Notes: generated by a model not told the origin, from the sequence alone. A stretch of 64,000 nt of DNA from Lycocorax pyrrhopterus obiensis (GCA_014706295.1 JACSVZ010000007.1:33695875-33759874), one strand, 5' to 3'. Shown: positions 13,240 to 25,710, numbered from the stretch's first letter. Made by a program: numbers and translations.

Positions 13240-14040
13240 ACGGAGCTGTGCCTCTTTGTACCCCAGAGTTGCTCTGGTGTCTCACCAGAAGGGCTGGTGG
13301 TGGCCATTAACATTTGTAGTTATTGCTGCTGGTAGCACAGCCCTGCCTAATGCCAGCAGCATGCCCCTCCTGTCCTGCCTGCCTGCACTACCGTGTCACC
13401 AGCCCGGGCAGAATAAACCTGGAAATCTTTCTCAAAATGACACTTCTGATCCCAGGCTGAAAGGTTTCATCCTCCGAGTGCTCCTAGTCCTCGGCCATAA
13501 AATCCATCCTGAAGGTTTAGTAAGAGACCAAACATTCACATACCTTTTAAACGCCACAATCTTAAAAGAAAAGAGCTGAAATGGGATGGGGGTGGGGCTT
13601 TGTTTGTTTTAAAAATGGAATCTGAGATTAGATCTGACATTTCTACATCCACCCCCTACAGAAGAGGGAACCCAGGGTCATGGGGTGTGTGGGCCTCAAA
13701 AGCTAGCTTTGTCTGGGAGTGGTTAATCTAATCATTGTTACATAGACATCTGTTATTTCTTCTGAAAAATTGATGCTTTTGTGACACAATGATCCATCTA
13801 TTTAGTACAACAGCCTAAGTAATTAAATTAAAAAAAGAATATTTTTGCGGGAGCATGTATTATAAAACTGCCATACCTCCTTGTACCAGTGAAAAGGCTG
13901 AGGAGAGGGAGTGGAAGATGGAGAGGGGCAGAGGGAGAGGAGTGCTTTAAGTCTTGCATTGTTTTCTGCTGGCTGGAGGAAAACATCTGTGAATTGTTTG
14001 AACTGAACCTTAGCAGGGACTGTCTGAATCTGTGTCATCT
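13240..14040. other. Intron stretch with no gene seen
   Basis: Contains a 107-codon frame (13256-13579) with no recognisable domain and a purine-rich part near 13895-13945. Nothing else supported. Confidence 0.55.
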
Positions 14041-14201
14041 CTGTTTAATTTCAGGAAATGATGTCACAGCGCATTAAATAACAATGCTGCATGATTTATT
14101 TTTACTTGTACATGCTGTCCTAAGCATTTCGGTTACACGGCAGTGTTTCCAATTAAGTGCAAGCTTTCGGTTTTAAAAAATATACTCAGTAATGCTTTTT
14201 T

Positions 14202-14242
14202 GGGGGGGCATGGGGCATGGGGAGGCTGGGTTTTTTAGGGGG
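14202..14242 (+). other. G-quadruplex-type tract
   Basis: Five G runs (14202-14208, 14212-14215, 14219-14222, 14228-14230, 14238-14242) with loops of 3, 3, 5 and 7 bases. This satisfies the usual G3+N1-7 rule on the plus strand, which is also the sense strand of MEIS2. Confidence 0.75.
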
Positions 14243-14326
14243 TCACCAAGGTTCAGGGCTGTCGGAGGGCTCTGGGCCCATTTGTCATGTGCTTATTTGT
14301 AGTTGGGACTGGATGTCAGCTCTCTC

Positions 14327-14341
14327 GTCACCCATGGCAAC
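14327..14341. promoter_or_regulatory. RFX X-box motif
   Basis: GTCACCCATGGCAAC matches GTNRCC-N(0-3)-RGYAAC with a 3-base spacer; both half sites are perfect. RFX factors bind such sites. Occupancy is unknown. Confidence 0.55.
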
Positions 14342-14818
14342 CTCCAGGACCGTGGGTTTGTTACAAAGCCTGTCTGGGGGAGAAAAAAACCTAAATATTC
14401 CGAACCGATCCGTCAAAAGACCTATTAGATAGTTATAGCCAGGCCTATGTACTGTAGCTTTTGCCTCGATCAAACTTTCTGCACTCCCCCTTCTTCTGTA
14501 GAAGAATAGAGGACATAAGTCAATTCTGTCTGCCATCTGTCGCCTCTCTCCCCGCTCCTCAAATTAAAGAGACAGTCCAAAATTTAAATAATCGGATACA
14601 ATCACAGGAAGCCGGCCTGGAAATTATTACATGTGCAATTGGTTGAGGGTTTTTTTTTACTTCTCATTTTATTTTGAAGAGGGGATCTTTATTGTACTTC
14701 TTTGGAGATCAAAATATGTTGTGTGTTTCAGCTTCAAAAATAGCATGCTGAGAAATACTGGATTTGCAGTGTCACTGGGTTGTTTTCTAATAGGATTCCA
14801 AGTTATATATAGGGTGAA

Positions 14819-14821
<3 letters not shown>

Positions 14822-14853
<32 letters not shown>

Positions 14854-14860
14854 TACACAC
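14822..14860 (+). repeat. (CA)n microsatellite
   Basis: About 14 CA units (14822-14850), then GCATACACAC, followed by a C-rich tract to about 14876. Confidence 0.95.
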
Positions 14861-15651
14861 CCTCCCCACCCCCCCCAAAGAATCCCCAAATTGTGAAGCC
14901 TGCAAGGGACAAGTAAACGAATCTCACCAGCCTTCGCCTCCCGCTCCCCCATCCCTATCACCCCCTTTCTGTCCTCAAATCTGTGGCAGGCTGAGGGGCT
15001 GCAGCAGACCCTTTTTCGGTGCTACTGGCACAATTTAAGCTATTGAGTCTACCTAATGGTCCTCTTCTAGGCCTGCTATAAGAGTTTTTCACAGTACCCT
15101 GTCTGATATTAGCTAGTTATGCTTTACCTTTGCCTCTTCTTGTTTTTTCTTTATACCACCCTGCCTGTTTTTGCCCCCTCCTCATCAACAGGCAACACAA
15201 TGTGTCAGGACTGCAGCAAGGTGAATTTCATTCATGTGGCATATGAGGTCAGCCGATGCCAAGCCATCAGATAACGTGGGTAGATGTTACTTTCCAATTT
15301 AATATTTTACCTGCCATTTTCAAACAGGAGATTCCTGAGAACAACAAAAAAACATGTGCATGGTTTTAGCTGAGGCTTGATTAAAAAGCCTCGGCCGAGT
15401 AAGCTGAATGTGGCCTAGCAAAAGATAGCATCAGCCACTGTTTTTCTCTGGTTGTTATTGTCAGATTACAAAGCTTTACAGAGTCAGTATAGGAAGTAAG
15501 TGAAAAGAAAACAAAAGAAGAGGGAACACCAAAGTCCAATTAATGAATTCCTTTAAGTAATTGAAACAAGGAAGTGGTAGTGACAAGAATTCGTTTATAT
15601 AGAGATGTGACTTCGAGGCTCACAAGGCAAAAGGTGGTTTAACCGAAGCAT

Positions 15652-15677
15652 ATGCAAATATAAAGTGTTTAAACACT
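15652..15677. promoter_or_regulatory. POU octamer next to a 14-base palindrome
   Basis: ATGCAAAT at 15652-15659 is a perfect octamer. AGTGTTTAAACACT at 15664-15677 is a perfect palindrome containing TGTTTA forkhead-like cores on both strands. Confidence 0.45.
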
Positions 15678-15719
15678 ATTTTAACTCCAAAAACATTGCA
15701 CTAATAAATGTTGTGAACT

Positions 15720-17310
15720 GCAGTTTTTGAAGATCAAGATCACAGTCAACTAGAGGAGATAATTCTTTGGAGTGTGTTCAGGTTCCACTACCTAAAGCTG
15801 TTGTCATCAGAAAAGTCATCGTTCCACCCTTTCTGTATAGTGTGTGCACATGATTATATGTAGATATAAAATGTATTTTTAGGGAAAATACAATTGCTGT
15901 TGTTTGTGCAGTGATACTGCCTCTCAGTTTTGCCACAGAATATGTTTAAAACTTCTTTTCAAGATCCATGAGCAGGACAATTGGTTTCAAGGAAGTTTTC
16001 GGTAAAATTAGTGTTATGCTGAAAAAAACCCCCACGTTTCTGCCAACAGTTCCACAACTGCAAAGAAATGGATATGAAAATTCTTATTGCTGCCTAATGA
16101 AGAGAGTAGTTTGTGGCAGACAATATTGCTGCTGGTGTTGTGGAGTTTGCCTTGAGTCATGATACCTAGAATACCATGCATTACATATTTTAGAGTTGAT
16201 TGGCAGCAGTCGTTTGTAATATCTAAAGCAATCATTGGCATTTCTAAAGATTTATGATTATCTTTAAGTATAATGGTAATACAGTTTTCATGCTTTCACA
16301 TTTGTTATTTTTTATTTTTAACTGCTAGCCCCAAATCTGCCAAAACTAATTTCAGTTGTTTTGTCTAATACTGGGTGATATGCCATAAAGATTTTTTTAA
16401 ATCTTGGTTTTGCCTTTTTATGATGACATTTCAAAACATGTATTTTATTTGTAGCAGTTGACTACTTATGTCCATAAAATGTTTAACATCTCATGACATA
16501 CTCTTACAATCTCAGGACAATAAATCTGAGTAGCTCAGTAAACAGCAGCAAATATTTCAGTTTAATGTTTAAAAAAAATCCACATATATCAAATCGTTTA
16601 ATGCTGTAGAAATTTGACTATCATCAAGATCAAGCTCTTATTTGGTCATCTAAAAGTGGGAGCTGGATATACTGTGGAAATACTATCTGACTAAATCAGA
16701 TAGCAATGGGAAAGCTCCTGTTCACTGTCTTAACATAGGCTAAATATGTGAAAGGAGTAGATTTTCATAAGACCATGGCCTATTCTAGATTACTTTAAGC
16801 TTGTTATGTCAATTAAAGAAACTCCAAAGATTATGTAAGCTACATTGTTAGTTGATATGCTGTATATATCCATGGATCTTTATAAAAGCAGTTATTTTTC
16901 CTCCCAGGTAAGTTAAAAAATTAAGGTTCGATTCTTTGTGTTCCAATATTTGCAGATAATTCACAGATTAGTGCCTAACGGTGTGTATCTCTCAGCCCTG
17001 CTTCCACTAATTCCAGTGCAACTTTGATCCCTTTGAAAAAGCCAGAAAAGATGTAGTGAAATCATAATGGGAGACAGGCAGAAAAACACTTAGTAAGTGT
17101 TAAACACTCTAGCCACTTTATCCACAAATTACACTTAACAACTCTTTCAACGATTCCCTATTTTATGATAGAAAGACAAATGTCTTGAGTACTCAACTGT
17201 TTGTCACTTTCTCTTGTGACCCAGCTTTCACTGCTGTCCCCAGGATGCTTTAGCACAAGGGAGCTCTGGTAGGCATGTGGAGTTTCCATTTCTCTTTCTA
17301 GTGGTGACCA
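15720..17310. other. AT-rich intron stretch with no gene seen
   Basis: The part at 16160-16300 (TTGTAATATC..GCAATCATTGGC..TTTATGATTATC) could be a further small regulatory block, but the evidence is thin. No repeat family or exon seen. An A7C5 tract lies at 16022-16033. Confidence 0.5.
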
Positions 17311-17314
17311 TGAC

Positions 17315-17420
17315 AAGACACTGTGCCTTAGTTTCCCTGTGTAAACAGTATGGCATAATGATTGTGCTGCTTTTTGAAGTGCTTTTCATACTTACAGATG
17401 AAAAACACCGTGTTAAGCCT
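17315..17420 (+). repeat. MIR-like SINE relic, sense
   Basis: CTGTGCCTTAGTTTCCCTGT, then GGCATAATGATTGTGC, then GAAGTGCTTTTCATAC..AGATGAAAAACACC follow the order of amniote MIR copies (CTGTGCCTCAGTTTCC..GGGATAATGAT..AAGCGCTTTGAGAT..GATGAAAAGCGC). Diverged and without its ends. Confidence 0.6.
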
Positions 17421-17429
17421 GTATCTTAT

Positions 17430-19510
17430 ACTTTGCAACAGCTGAATTACAGAGAATTACACTTCCATTGTGGTTTTATCCTGCTGCTGAAAGAGCATGA
17501 CAGTCATGCAATGCTTGAACAAATACCTGAACTTCTGTAGACTTTGAAAGTTCAGGACAACTTTCTCTTTTTGAAGGACCATTTAATATAAAATTAAAAG
17601 TGTTATATTCTTGTTGGTCTACACTGAAGATGACAGCATATGATTTCTGCAACCTACTTTAGTGCAAGTGTCTTGGGCTTGGGTTAATTTTGTCAGGTCT
17701 GTTCCTTGCTGGTGACCTGAAGTGGTGATTGCTGCATGTAAATGGTATCAAATATCTTTCCCAGAAAGCATCGTGAGAGAGAACGTTGGGCACCAACTGC
17801 TGGCCAAGAGGCAATAGTGAGAAGAAAGGGAGTGTAACAGTATTAACAAATGCATCTTTGTACTTCATGAAGTTGCTAGTGGATATTCCCCTCCTCAACA
17901 GTCCGGGAGTCTCCTGATGTGAAATTGGGCTTTGGCAGCTTTCCAGCCAGTCCTGATCCTTTCTGCTGCCTCTTTTGACTCAGCCAGGTGCTTCTCACTT
18001 GTGCATCCCACTTGTGCTTGAATGAAGAAACGGGAAACAGGAGGGTGACAGAGTGAAGAGTAAGGGACTGAAGGGATATTGTGAAGTCCCCATTTCATAT
18101 TGGAAAGGTCCGTGCTTACTAAGGACCATATGCAGATAGCTGACAGCTGTTTGGATAGTCCACAAATGGGCTATTTAGGGATATGGAGTGCGAATAGTGA
18201 GAAAGATCATGATACGTGTGATAACAACAGGAATAAGGAATGTTATGTGGTCAGAAAAGTGATGTGTGTATTTGAGGGAGTCAGCAGAAAGAAGTGTTGC
18301 ATAGGAATGGTGGCACATGTAAATTGCAAAGAAAGCTGGTTAATTTGAGGGATCAGTTCAAAATCTAAATGCTTAAAAAGTGCTTTAGTTTCAACTATAA
18401 AGGGATATTCTGATTATCTCTTTCAGATGTAAAGTAGGAAATTAAACAGAAATGTGTTAATTATTGTGAACAAAAAAAAAGGGGGAAAATAATTTGATTC
18501 ACTTCTCCCTTCCATCTTCTTTATTCTTTTGGTGGACTACTCCTAGAGTTGTGTTACTTGGTCTTGTCTGTTTTCAATTTGATTTCTTCCAGTTACATTT
18601 TACTGTATGATCTAACATCTCTTAGGAAAGAGAGGTGCTTCCCGAGTTGGCATGAACTTCTCTGTGGATGGTGGGATGAACTGCAGAGTTTTAGGGGAAT
18701 CCTAAGAATTCCACATCATTTCATATAATATGCCCACTTACACCTCAAGTTTAAACAGCCTGCAACCTATGTGTGTGTTGTATGGTGGCCATGAACTACC
18801 AAGAAAACACTTTTCAGACCAAAAAAACCCCACTACTTTGTACATATCTAACCAAAGCGTTTGTAGACAATTTACTGCTATAATTAATCTTAGCTTATAA
18901 TTAATCTTAGAGTCCTAGCTCTTAAGAACTTGTATCCGACAATGCTCTTGGATGCAACCAACCTTCTGAGAAAAGAGGCTCTTGCCACTTTCTCTCCCTT
19001 TTCCTCCCCAAAAGTTGTCCATTTAGAAAGCAATAATGCTTTCAAAGGAGATTAAATCCCACTGTGAACCAGTGCAAAACTATACGTGCAGTAGGAGAAT
19101 AAAATGTCTACAAATGAACAAGAAAATGGTGTTTTTCTAGAATGGGTAAAAATAAACATAACCATCGAGCTGTGAAACTATCATGAATTTGGCTCCTGGG
19201 GTCTGAGCCCTGTTCAAAGCCCCAGCTGAAAAGATACAATACTGCACTCTCCGATTCAGCAGTGCTCTAACGTGCTCTACTGCCTCCTGAACAAGCTCTG
19301 CAGCAAACTTCTTGCTGAGACTGAAAACTCTTTCAAACAAGGCCTGGGGACTCATGAGCTTTCTACTCAGTAGTAGGCTCACTCCATGAAAAAGTATCTT
19401 GCCTAAAAGAGGCCAAATATCACACAAGAGAGCTGGTGGGAAATTCAAACTGTTTTAAGCAAAGAAGTCAATAGAGTTGCTGTAGTGAAAGGTAATGTTC
19501 AGAGTGAGAT
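17430..19510. other. Intron stretch with no gene seen
   Basis: Chance frames at 17659-17898, 17895-18098, 18100-18348 and 19137-19448 show no domain. Contains a 17-base tandem repeat at 18879-18912. Confidence 0.6.
18879..18912 (+). repeat. 17-base tandem duplication
   Basis: TATAATTAATCTTAG at 18879-18893 is repeated at 18896-18910. Each copy carries a TAATTA homeodomain core. Confidence 0.85.
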
Positions 19511-19514
19511 CACC

Positions 19515-19985
19515 GTGTTATGATCTCATGCTGAACATCAGGAGTGGGGTTTTTTTCTTGAGGATTATGAAACTAGCCTGAGGCCAGTCTGGTGAGAGTC
19601 TGAGAAAGATACAGAAGGATGTTTGGAGAGCCTGGACTATCACGGCCCTTATTCCCCAAAAAGAGTAACAGAGGCTGAAAAATGATGAGAGAAATGAGAG
19701 CTGTATTGTTATTTCCAGTGCTCTTTCCATCCATCCATCCCAAAAATACAAGATGTAGCCCTAGACAGAGAATGTGTATACTGAAGCAGTGAATAAGCAC
19801 AGGCTACAAAGAGATAAAGAGGAGAAATTACTGCAGAGGAACAAAACACCTTGCAGGAATAATGGAATTCAGCAGCCAAACCCCAGTCGTTTAGACTGTA
19901 GAACAATCTGTGGAAGTGCCTTTGCTTAGCACTTTTAAAACTAGACTCCAAAAAAATATTTGAAGGTGTACTGCTGAGAAACGTC
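19515..19985 (+). repeat. Ancient CR1-like LINE, 3' portion
   Basis: The end of the block, TTAGACTGTAGAACAATCTG then CACTTTTAAAACTAGACTCC then GTACTGCTGAGAAA, follows old amniote CR1 copies (GGATTGTGGAATAGTCTCC..TTTAAAACTAGACTGGACAA..GTGCTGTAGGGAA). The earlier part (GAGAAAGATACAGAAGG..AAAAATGATGAGAG) is compatible but weaker. The octamer tail is not preserved. A CCAT run lies at 19727-19740. The minus-strand frames across it have no coding meaning. Confidence 0.6.
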
Positions 19986-19989
19986 TTTC

Positions 19990-20680
19990 ATTCCTGCGCT
20001 TACCCTAAAGTAGTGTTGTCTGAAGCTTTTCTCATATTTTCATGTTTTCTTATTAATGGTTAAAAACTGAAAAGTATCTTGAAATTAGAGTTATTTTCAG
20101 AAGGAAACCTTCCCAAATTTGGCTTCCTTCAGGTTTAAGTTTTTGTTGTATTTGTTTAAACTTCTGTAACGACATTTCATTTATCTATCAGTGGAAAAAT
20201 TATTGCAAAATTAACTTACAAAATCAAAGTAGAAATGAGCTTGAGACACAAATTGAAGAAATAAGCTTAAGAGAAATATTTAATTACTGTTCCTTCAGGC
20301 ATTGGGAGTGGATGCTGAAGGTCAGTCAGGCTTGGGCTCTGTCAAACTGACAAAGAAAGCGACTCTGTATTGAGGTGTAAAAACACCTTCTTTTCAGATA
20401 TTCAGAGGCAGAGACTGTCACAACACATATCCTGCTCTCCATTCACAACATGTGAGGTTTCAGCAATATCTGGGTAAGGTACAGGTCTGAAATCAACCCC
20501 TACCAGGCTTAGTGTTCCCCAATATATCTGACATCTGCTCTGACGTTTGCTCTATGAAACATCAATCCAAAACACCAAAAGTTGTTTGAGCATTCAAAAT
20601 ACAAGTGTTGATTTTTAGGGTCATGGATCCAATGTAAATTTAATGTAGAAGGGGGTTGACTTACACAGAAGTTTGAATGC
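19990..20680. other. Intron stretch with no gene seen
   Basis: Unremarkable AT-rich sequence; nothing recognised. Confidence 0.55.
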
Positions 20681-20689
20681 CAAAATAGG

Positions 20690-21330
20690 TGAAAAACATA
20701 GCTTTTTCATGTGTTTTTCACTTACAGACATTTATGGCAATTTGACGCCATGATTCAAAAACAAAGCTTGTGCCCTCAGAGAGGCAGAATGACCGCAAGA
20801 AAATATTACTGAGTGCCTGCTGACTTCAACTGCTGAATTTCACACACAGCTTTCCTCAAAAGTATCAAGAAGAAAGAGACCGTATTTTGAATTTAAAATG
20901 AAATTTTACTCTTGAACATTACTTTATAATAATGTAACTGTGGGGTTCCACGTTCATCTCAATGCCTTCCAGATCAAATGAACTCTGTTTTCATGGCAGA
21001 AAAATGCTTTATTTTTTTCCTCTTTTTTTTTATTTTTTCCTCCCCCATTGCCAGAATTAGAAATTTAGCCTTGGATCTTAGACCCAAGTCGGGTTCTTTC
21101 TGGCTCGTTTATTGGCAGTCACAAGGATTATACGATAACAGTAATGTTGCAATTACAATGGTAAAGCTATGCAATTACAATAATAAATAGACCATGGATT
21201 GGCCAGAAAAAAAAAGTCCAGTTTTCTTGCCTATAGCTAGACTGGCTTTATGAAGAAAAATAGCACAAACTTCTATTATGGATTGAAGTCAATGGCATTT
21301 TTTTGTCAGCAGAGAATCAAATGCAATTCA
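20690..21330. promoter_or_regulatory. Candidate enhancer block with repeated homeodomain sites
   Basis: GCAATTACAAT occurs at 21149-21159 and 21171-21181, 22 bases apart. A CCAAT-type ATTGG follows near 21198, and GGCAATTTGACGCCATGATT lies near 20735. A T-rich run at 21005-21040 splits the block. Texture and motif based. Confidence 0.4.
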
Positions 21331-21639
21331 GACACACAGAGACATAAATCTGTTCAGTAAGTCAGTCACTTTTCAGAACACCGCTGCTTAGTTTTGTTAG
21401 TATTTTTCTCCTTTTGGATATTTTTTTCTGTCTGGCACAACATAGGGTTAGTAAGTCAGGCATGTTTTTAAAGAAGTGAAGCAACAGGACAAACATGTCT
21501 TTTTCTCCCTCTTAATTATGCTTCCCAGGAATGGGCTTATGTACCCATTTTAAAGATGCCATTGGCATGACATGCCTTTTTTAGGATTTTCATATGCAGT
21601 TCAGAAGTTACCTGCTTGAGAAACGAGAGCAGGAGCTTT

Positions 21640-23820
21640 CCATAGCTTCATGTTGGAATCCTCCTAGCTGCAAAGCAGTGAAAACTGACCTTTGCTCTCC
21701 GAACAAGGAGTCTTCTGGCATGGAGCTTAGTTTTCCTACTGCTCTTCACAACTGTAAATAATGTTAGTATACCCTGAAATCAGTGCATGCAGCACTTTAC
21801 ATTACTATTGTGTATCTTAAAATAAACAACATTGCAAGCTGTTTATTTTGGTGTTACTATGTATGCATTTTTTAAACAGTGGTTACTTAAACAAACGTCT
21901 CTGTTCCCACAGCACTTAAAAGCTGCTGTTTGCTCACTGTGGTTTTTGGGTTTTGTCACTTTTGTTTTGATTGTTTCTGAAAATCACACTGGAGGATACA
22001 GAAGACAGGAGTATGTTGTACTTGTTCCAAACAAATGCTTCATGTCACAGCTTTTTCTTTGTGCCAGTTTTTCCCATGTTCCTAGTAGAAATAATTTTGG
22101 TTTAGCTCAAATGTAGAGATCACAGTATTCCAGATTGGTTGCAACTGTCCTCAAATGCATTTCTGCAGGCCAGTCAGGCCATGCATTTGTTATCAGAATT
22201 TGACCCTGAGACAGCAAAATTGTTTTAATTACATTAGTACTGATTATTTATTCATTGCTCAGCAAAACAAAAGGTGCAGGGGATGAGAATTTAGGGAATT
22301 GAGGGTTTCCACATCTTCTTTCATCCTCTCTCATCAGTCTTCATTCATCCACCCTAGAAACCTCAAGTGCCAAGCAAACTTCTGTGGTTGGAAATGCTGA
22401 TATGAGGTTGATGAAAAAGCCATTATCAAAGACATCAACCTTTCAAAGCCACATTGCCACAGCTTAGTGGCCCTCTACGCACACAGGGAACTCTGAGGAC
22501 ACTTGCTGGTCTGACACAGTTCTGCTAGAGGGCTACGAGATCTACACTGTTTTCCACCTGTAGCAATGAGCTCTTGGTGATGGCTCTGCTTCTGGCTATG
22601 CCATGTATACTGTTCTCAGGTCGTGGTGTATTTGGCTAAATCTCAGTAAAAGGTTAAGGAAAAAACTTCTTTCTCCCTTCACTCACTCTCCCCACCTTCG
22701 TAAAAGCCATCTGTGGTACCTCATAATTGTGATAGTTGTTCTATAGTTGCTCTGCTCCATTTTGCCAGTTTTTCCTAGGTAATCTTCATTTAGCCCTTTT
22801 TGCTGAGAAAGAAAAATACTTATCTGAGTCTGTAGAATTGTGTCTTAAGGGACTAAGAAATCAGAGGCTTCCTCTGTATGAATATTGCGCTATTATAAGG
22901 AAAACTGAGGATAGCATAGCCACCGTCAGTATTTCTTAGCAGAGGCAACAGTGGTAGGTTGAAGGGTATGTGTTGTTAAAAATGGGTGGTCAGCTTACCA
23001 GCTTCTGCCCTCATTTTGGAGTGAAAGGTGCCTGGGCAGTCATGAAAGTGCTAAGGTGATTCCTGTGTGGAAAAGGTTTAACAAGAGTGCTCCAACAAAC
23101 ATGGGAGACAACACTAAACAGTATCAGGTACTGAACTAGCTCTGTCCAGCCTTGAGATCAGAACAGCAGAAGAGTTTGGTTTCCTTGCTCTTGGATACAA
23201 CTGAGAACTGAGTCCGAATTATTCATTTGTAGAACTTGTAAAGGTTGACTGTCTTTTTGCAACAGAAAGTAATCTCTTCACTCAACTGCTAATTGCCCCA
23301 TGATTTCAATCAAGCAAGATGCTTAGATAAGGAAAATTAGAGTTTGAGAAAAATTGTGAATGCAGTTCTTTTGCAATTTGTGTAGACTGTAAACCAGTTT
23401 GTCCTCCTTAATTATGGTCTTCAAAGACAAACAGGTTGAAGAGTGTGTTGCAGTCCTTGGCACAAATATAGCATATTTCAGTGCTTTGTTGAGCAAGCTG
23501 TGTGTTTTTGAGAAAGAAATAAAAAGTTGCTTGCATTTTTTAATGTAGTTAAGATTTATTTTTTTTTATTTGTAGCTCAGCAGGTGTTGATTTTCAGCGT
23601 TGTGTATATGCTCATCTGCTTCTGGACTTCAATACACTGGATAACCCCTGCTCTCCCAGTAGGACTCTGTGACAATTAAGCATGAGAGGAGCATTTGATA
23701 GAAAAGTGGCCAACAGCAGAGCAGTCCAGCAGCAGTTGGACTGTGCCGTTCTGTCTGCTGAGGGAGGACAGTATAATATACCAGTGTTCCACAGCTTTCC
23801 TTTTCACTCCTAGCCTTTTC
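21640..23820. other. Intron stretch with no gene seen
   Basis: Chance frames only (for example 21832-22116 and 22736-22939). No repeat family recognised. Confidence 0.55.
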
Positions 23821-23829
23821 ATCTAATTC

Positions 23830-24075
23830 GCAGAGCTATTAATTTGTTTGCTTGTTTTTTTCTTTTCACCTGCCGATCATTTTTCTTGTAATCAGCCATG
23901 AGTCTTCCATGACTTTTCTTCTGCTTCACTCACTGAGATATGGATTAAATCTGCTTCAATGCTAATATATACATTTAAAATAATTTTTCATGCTTTTTTC
24001 AGTCTAAATACTATGCCAACAGTCTAATCTGTGGCTGAAATTACTAATATAATTTACATCTGTAGGTGAACATTC
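23830..24075. promoter_or_regulatory. Candidate conserved non-coding block
   Basis: TTGTAATCAGCCATGAG near 23887, then GGATTAAATCTGCTTCAATGCTAATATA near 23941-23970. Homeodomain-like cores without simple repeats. Weak call. Confidence 0.25.
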
Positions 24076-24079
24076 TACC

Positions 24080-25060
24080 TTTTCTATCTGAGAGACAGAA
24101 GAATTCAGAATGATTAGCACTTTTGAAATGCTGTTAACAGAAATGAAAACTACTCAGTGGCAGCAAAGTTTTGTGAGAAGGAGCAGGTGACATTAAATAT
24201 TTTAAAAGTATTCTAAGAAGTGCTTTTATCTTGGTTTTCACTAAATAAAATCTGCTCTATTGGCCATATGAATGCTCCACAGAGCCAGATAAGGGTCAGC
24301 AGTGAGTGGTGATGAGGCCAAGAAATGATGCAAGTGTGGGAAGATCCCAGAAGTCCCAGTATGTTCTCCCAGCTTCTGGTGGGCAGAAGTTTAAAGACTT
24401 TCAGAGTTGGAAGTTTACATCCAGATTGTAATGTTTAAGAGCCATTGATACATCTACATTTTATTTTCGGGCCTGCTATAGACCAAACCATGTATTCATG
24501 GTCCACATCAGAAAATATTGTAACAAACGGATTATTTGAATAATTGGGGATATTTGTTAGAATATTTTATGATGTGGAGTGGAACATTTGAATAAGCTTC
24601 ACGTTTCTTAATACGTGGACCTAAGTTTCTAAACTGTATTAAAAAAAAAGAAAGAAAAAAAGAAGAGAGAGCGAGGATATCAGATTACACTTGATTTTAA
24701 ATTAAACCTGCTTTCTTTCATGTAGTAACAGGAGAAACTTAGCAGCCCTGCAGTTTTCTCAGAAATTTTCATGAAGTGCTGTGAAAATTTTTTCTTCTTC
24801 ATTTGGAGGGAACCCTGATTAAAACTCTAACCATTCCATGTCTTTTCAGTGTCCTATTCTCCATTGCTCTGATCCTGTTCTTCACATGATTGATTCTGGC
24901 AAAATAAAACACTGATCAGCCCATACATTTGGTAGAGTGCTTTTAAATAAATATCCCTGCTGTGTCCTAGTAGAAAGCAGTCACACAGTTTTGACATAAC
25001 CTAATCATGTGCAAAGCTAAACCTTTAGTAGCTAGTTCTTGCAGACATTTTTTTTCCCCT
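24080..25060. other. Intron stretch with no gene seen
   Basis: Includes a purine-rich A/G tract (about 24640-24676). Nothing else recognised. Confidence 0.55.
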
Positions 25061-25079
25061 TTTTCCCCTCCCTTCTTCT

Positions 25080-25710
25080 TCACATGGCCCCTTCAGAGCT
25101 GCTGGAGGGCGTTGTTGCGAAGTTGCTACCGTTGATACAGTTGCTATTAATCACAGTCTGCCGTGATGTGACGCAGGTTCTAATAACATCCCATTGAGCT
25201 GCCCTTGTATGCTGGAGGCTTACCAACAGCACTAGGCCTTTGATATTCATCTCACACCAGGATAAAGAAAATGTAGAGTTAAAAAAAACCCAACTGCAAA
25301 TAGGCAAAGAACAAAAAAGGGGGAAAACATAGCAAAATCAAAAACAGACACGCTTTCTGTGTGCTGCTTCGTTTACCATGGGAGCAGCAAAGCTATAAAT
25401 CTCTGCTGTGTTGTTTGAAAATTGAACATGAGGCTGCTAAATTTATCATTCATTCTTTGTTGTTTCTGGGTAGTAGCTGCCTGACTTGGCTGACTTTGGT
25501 TTCTGTCCCCTCCTCAATAACAATTTTTGTTGTCATCGTTGTTTCAATACATTACACACGCAAATCAAAATTTTACCGGATCAAAGAATATTGGAGGATT
25601 TAGTAAAGTGCTCATAAAGGGGAGGAGGAACAAATTTGCTGCATGCTACACATCATGCTTCCTTGGCAACTGACTCCCTCACATTCATAATTACAGGAAC
25701 ATAATTTTTA
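25080..25710. promoter_or_regulatory. Candidate enhancer with TCF and SOX-like cores
   Basis: TCF/LEF-type cores CTTTGAT (25238-25244) and ATCAAAG (25580-25586) flank a cluster of SOX-like cores (AACAAT, TTGTT and GTTGTTT within 25519-25545). TATTAATCACAG near 25145 and TTCATAATTACAGG near 25684 add homeodomain cores. Repeat-free and fairly rich in CpG for this intron. Confidence 0.42.

Larger units (their letters stand above)
14040..15720. promoter_or_regulatory. Candidate enhancer cluster with RFX, POU and G-rich elements
   Basis: The longest regulatory-looking stretch. It holds a G-rich tract (14202-14242), an RFX X-box (14327-14341), a palindromic-looking AAAGCCTCGGCCGAG part near 15385, a perfect octamer ATGCAAAT (15652-15659) and a 14-base palindrome (15664-15677). 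It is interrupted by a CA repeat (14822-14850). GC and CpG are locally higher than in the surroundings. It probably consists of several separate elements; 14290-14640 and 15020-15480 read best. Not tested by alignment. Confidence 0.45.

Noticed and set aside
14669..14905. Frame with a VCVCVCV stretch
   Set aside because: Translation of the CA microsatellite.
17095..17230. Possible second MIR-like piece upstream of the one at 17315
   Set aside because: Only a short match (AACAACTCTTTC..CCCTATTTTATGATAG); too weak to list.
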